Position numbers and translations under genes: made by a program. 64,000 bases of DNA. Source: Microbacterium pseudoresistens. Its GTDB lineage: Bacteria; Actinomycetota; Actinomycetes; Actinomycetales; Microbacteriaceae. This document shows, piece after piece, positions 64,000 to 64,000 of the stretch (the first letter of the stretch is position 1; each line of letters begins with the position of its first letter). The stretch covers positions 1,488,001-1,552,000 of the forward strand of contig NZ_JACCBH010000001.1 in assembly GCF_013409745.1 (NCBI RefSeq). The letters run 5' to 3'. The notes beneath the pieces were generated by a model, which saw only the letters and a program-made list of their open reading frames with translations, was not told the origin of the DNA and searched no databases.

Positions 64000-64000
64000 C

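Overview
The window looks like chromosomal DNA of a high-GC actinobacterium, most likely Microbacterium or a close relative in the Microbacteriaceae. This rests on the very high GC content, heavy GTG start use, many ATGA/GTGA stop-start overlaps, many leaderless promoters (a TANNNT hexamer 6-8 nt before the start codon), and the gene families present. No rRNA, tRNA, integrase or transposase gene was recognised.

Layout. 1-7.2 kb: 3' end of etfA, a cytochrome-b-like membrane protein with a repeat-bearing N-terminus, an acetyltransferase, a thioesterase, a polytopic membrane protein and three translationally coupled small anchored proteins. 7.3-13.5 kb: putA, then a dimethylargininase-family hydrolase coupled to ornithine aminotransferase, which together can route proline and arginine/ornithine to glutamate. 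13.5-21.7 kb: a membrane-anchored molybdopterin oxidoreductase, MFS exporter plus MarR, CutC, an alpha/beta hydrolase, a lipoate ligase and a solitary beta-class DNA methyltransferase. 21.7-26.2 kb: a LysR regulator divergent from a second putA. 26.4-32.1 kb: carboxylesterase, acetyltransferase and galT-galK-galE, with galT carrying a frameshift. 32.2-34.9 kb: DHA2-type MFS pump with MarR regulators. 35-42.6 kb: an ABC uptake operon whose first gene fuses an ATPase to a Tat-anchored substrate-binding domain, its TetR regulator with two operator sites, a DUF4242-like protein and phosphoglucomutase. 42.9-46.4 kb: prephenate dehydratase and a ClpC-like ATPase. 46.6-52.7 kb: a LacI-controlled alpha-glucoside operon (GH13, binding lipoprotein, two permeases). 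52.7-57.9 kb: LLM flavoprotein, cation/proton antiporter, isochorismate synthase and LysR. 58-64 kb: a truncated CoA-transferase gene abutting an arsenic-resistance cluster (trxB-trxA-acr3-arsR/arsC fusion-arsC, a divergent third arsC-like gene, and a flavoprotein that runs off the window).

The most striking non-coding signal is a roughly 206-217 bp element present in four intergenic gaps (near 11.1, 19.5, 26.3 and 42.75 kb). Each copy has three forward and three inverted copies of a 16-bp unit (GGKACRGATGGCTGAR) with near-constant spacing of 32/32/67/33/32 bp. A second class is formed by three nested inverted repeats, each made of two copies of a short word offset by 19 bp and then mirrored. 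I recognise neither as a described family.

All functional calls come from reading the translated sequence and from family knowledge; no database search was run.
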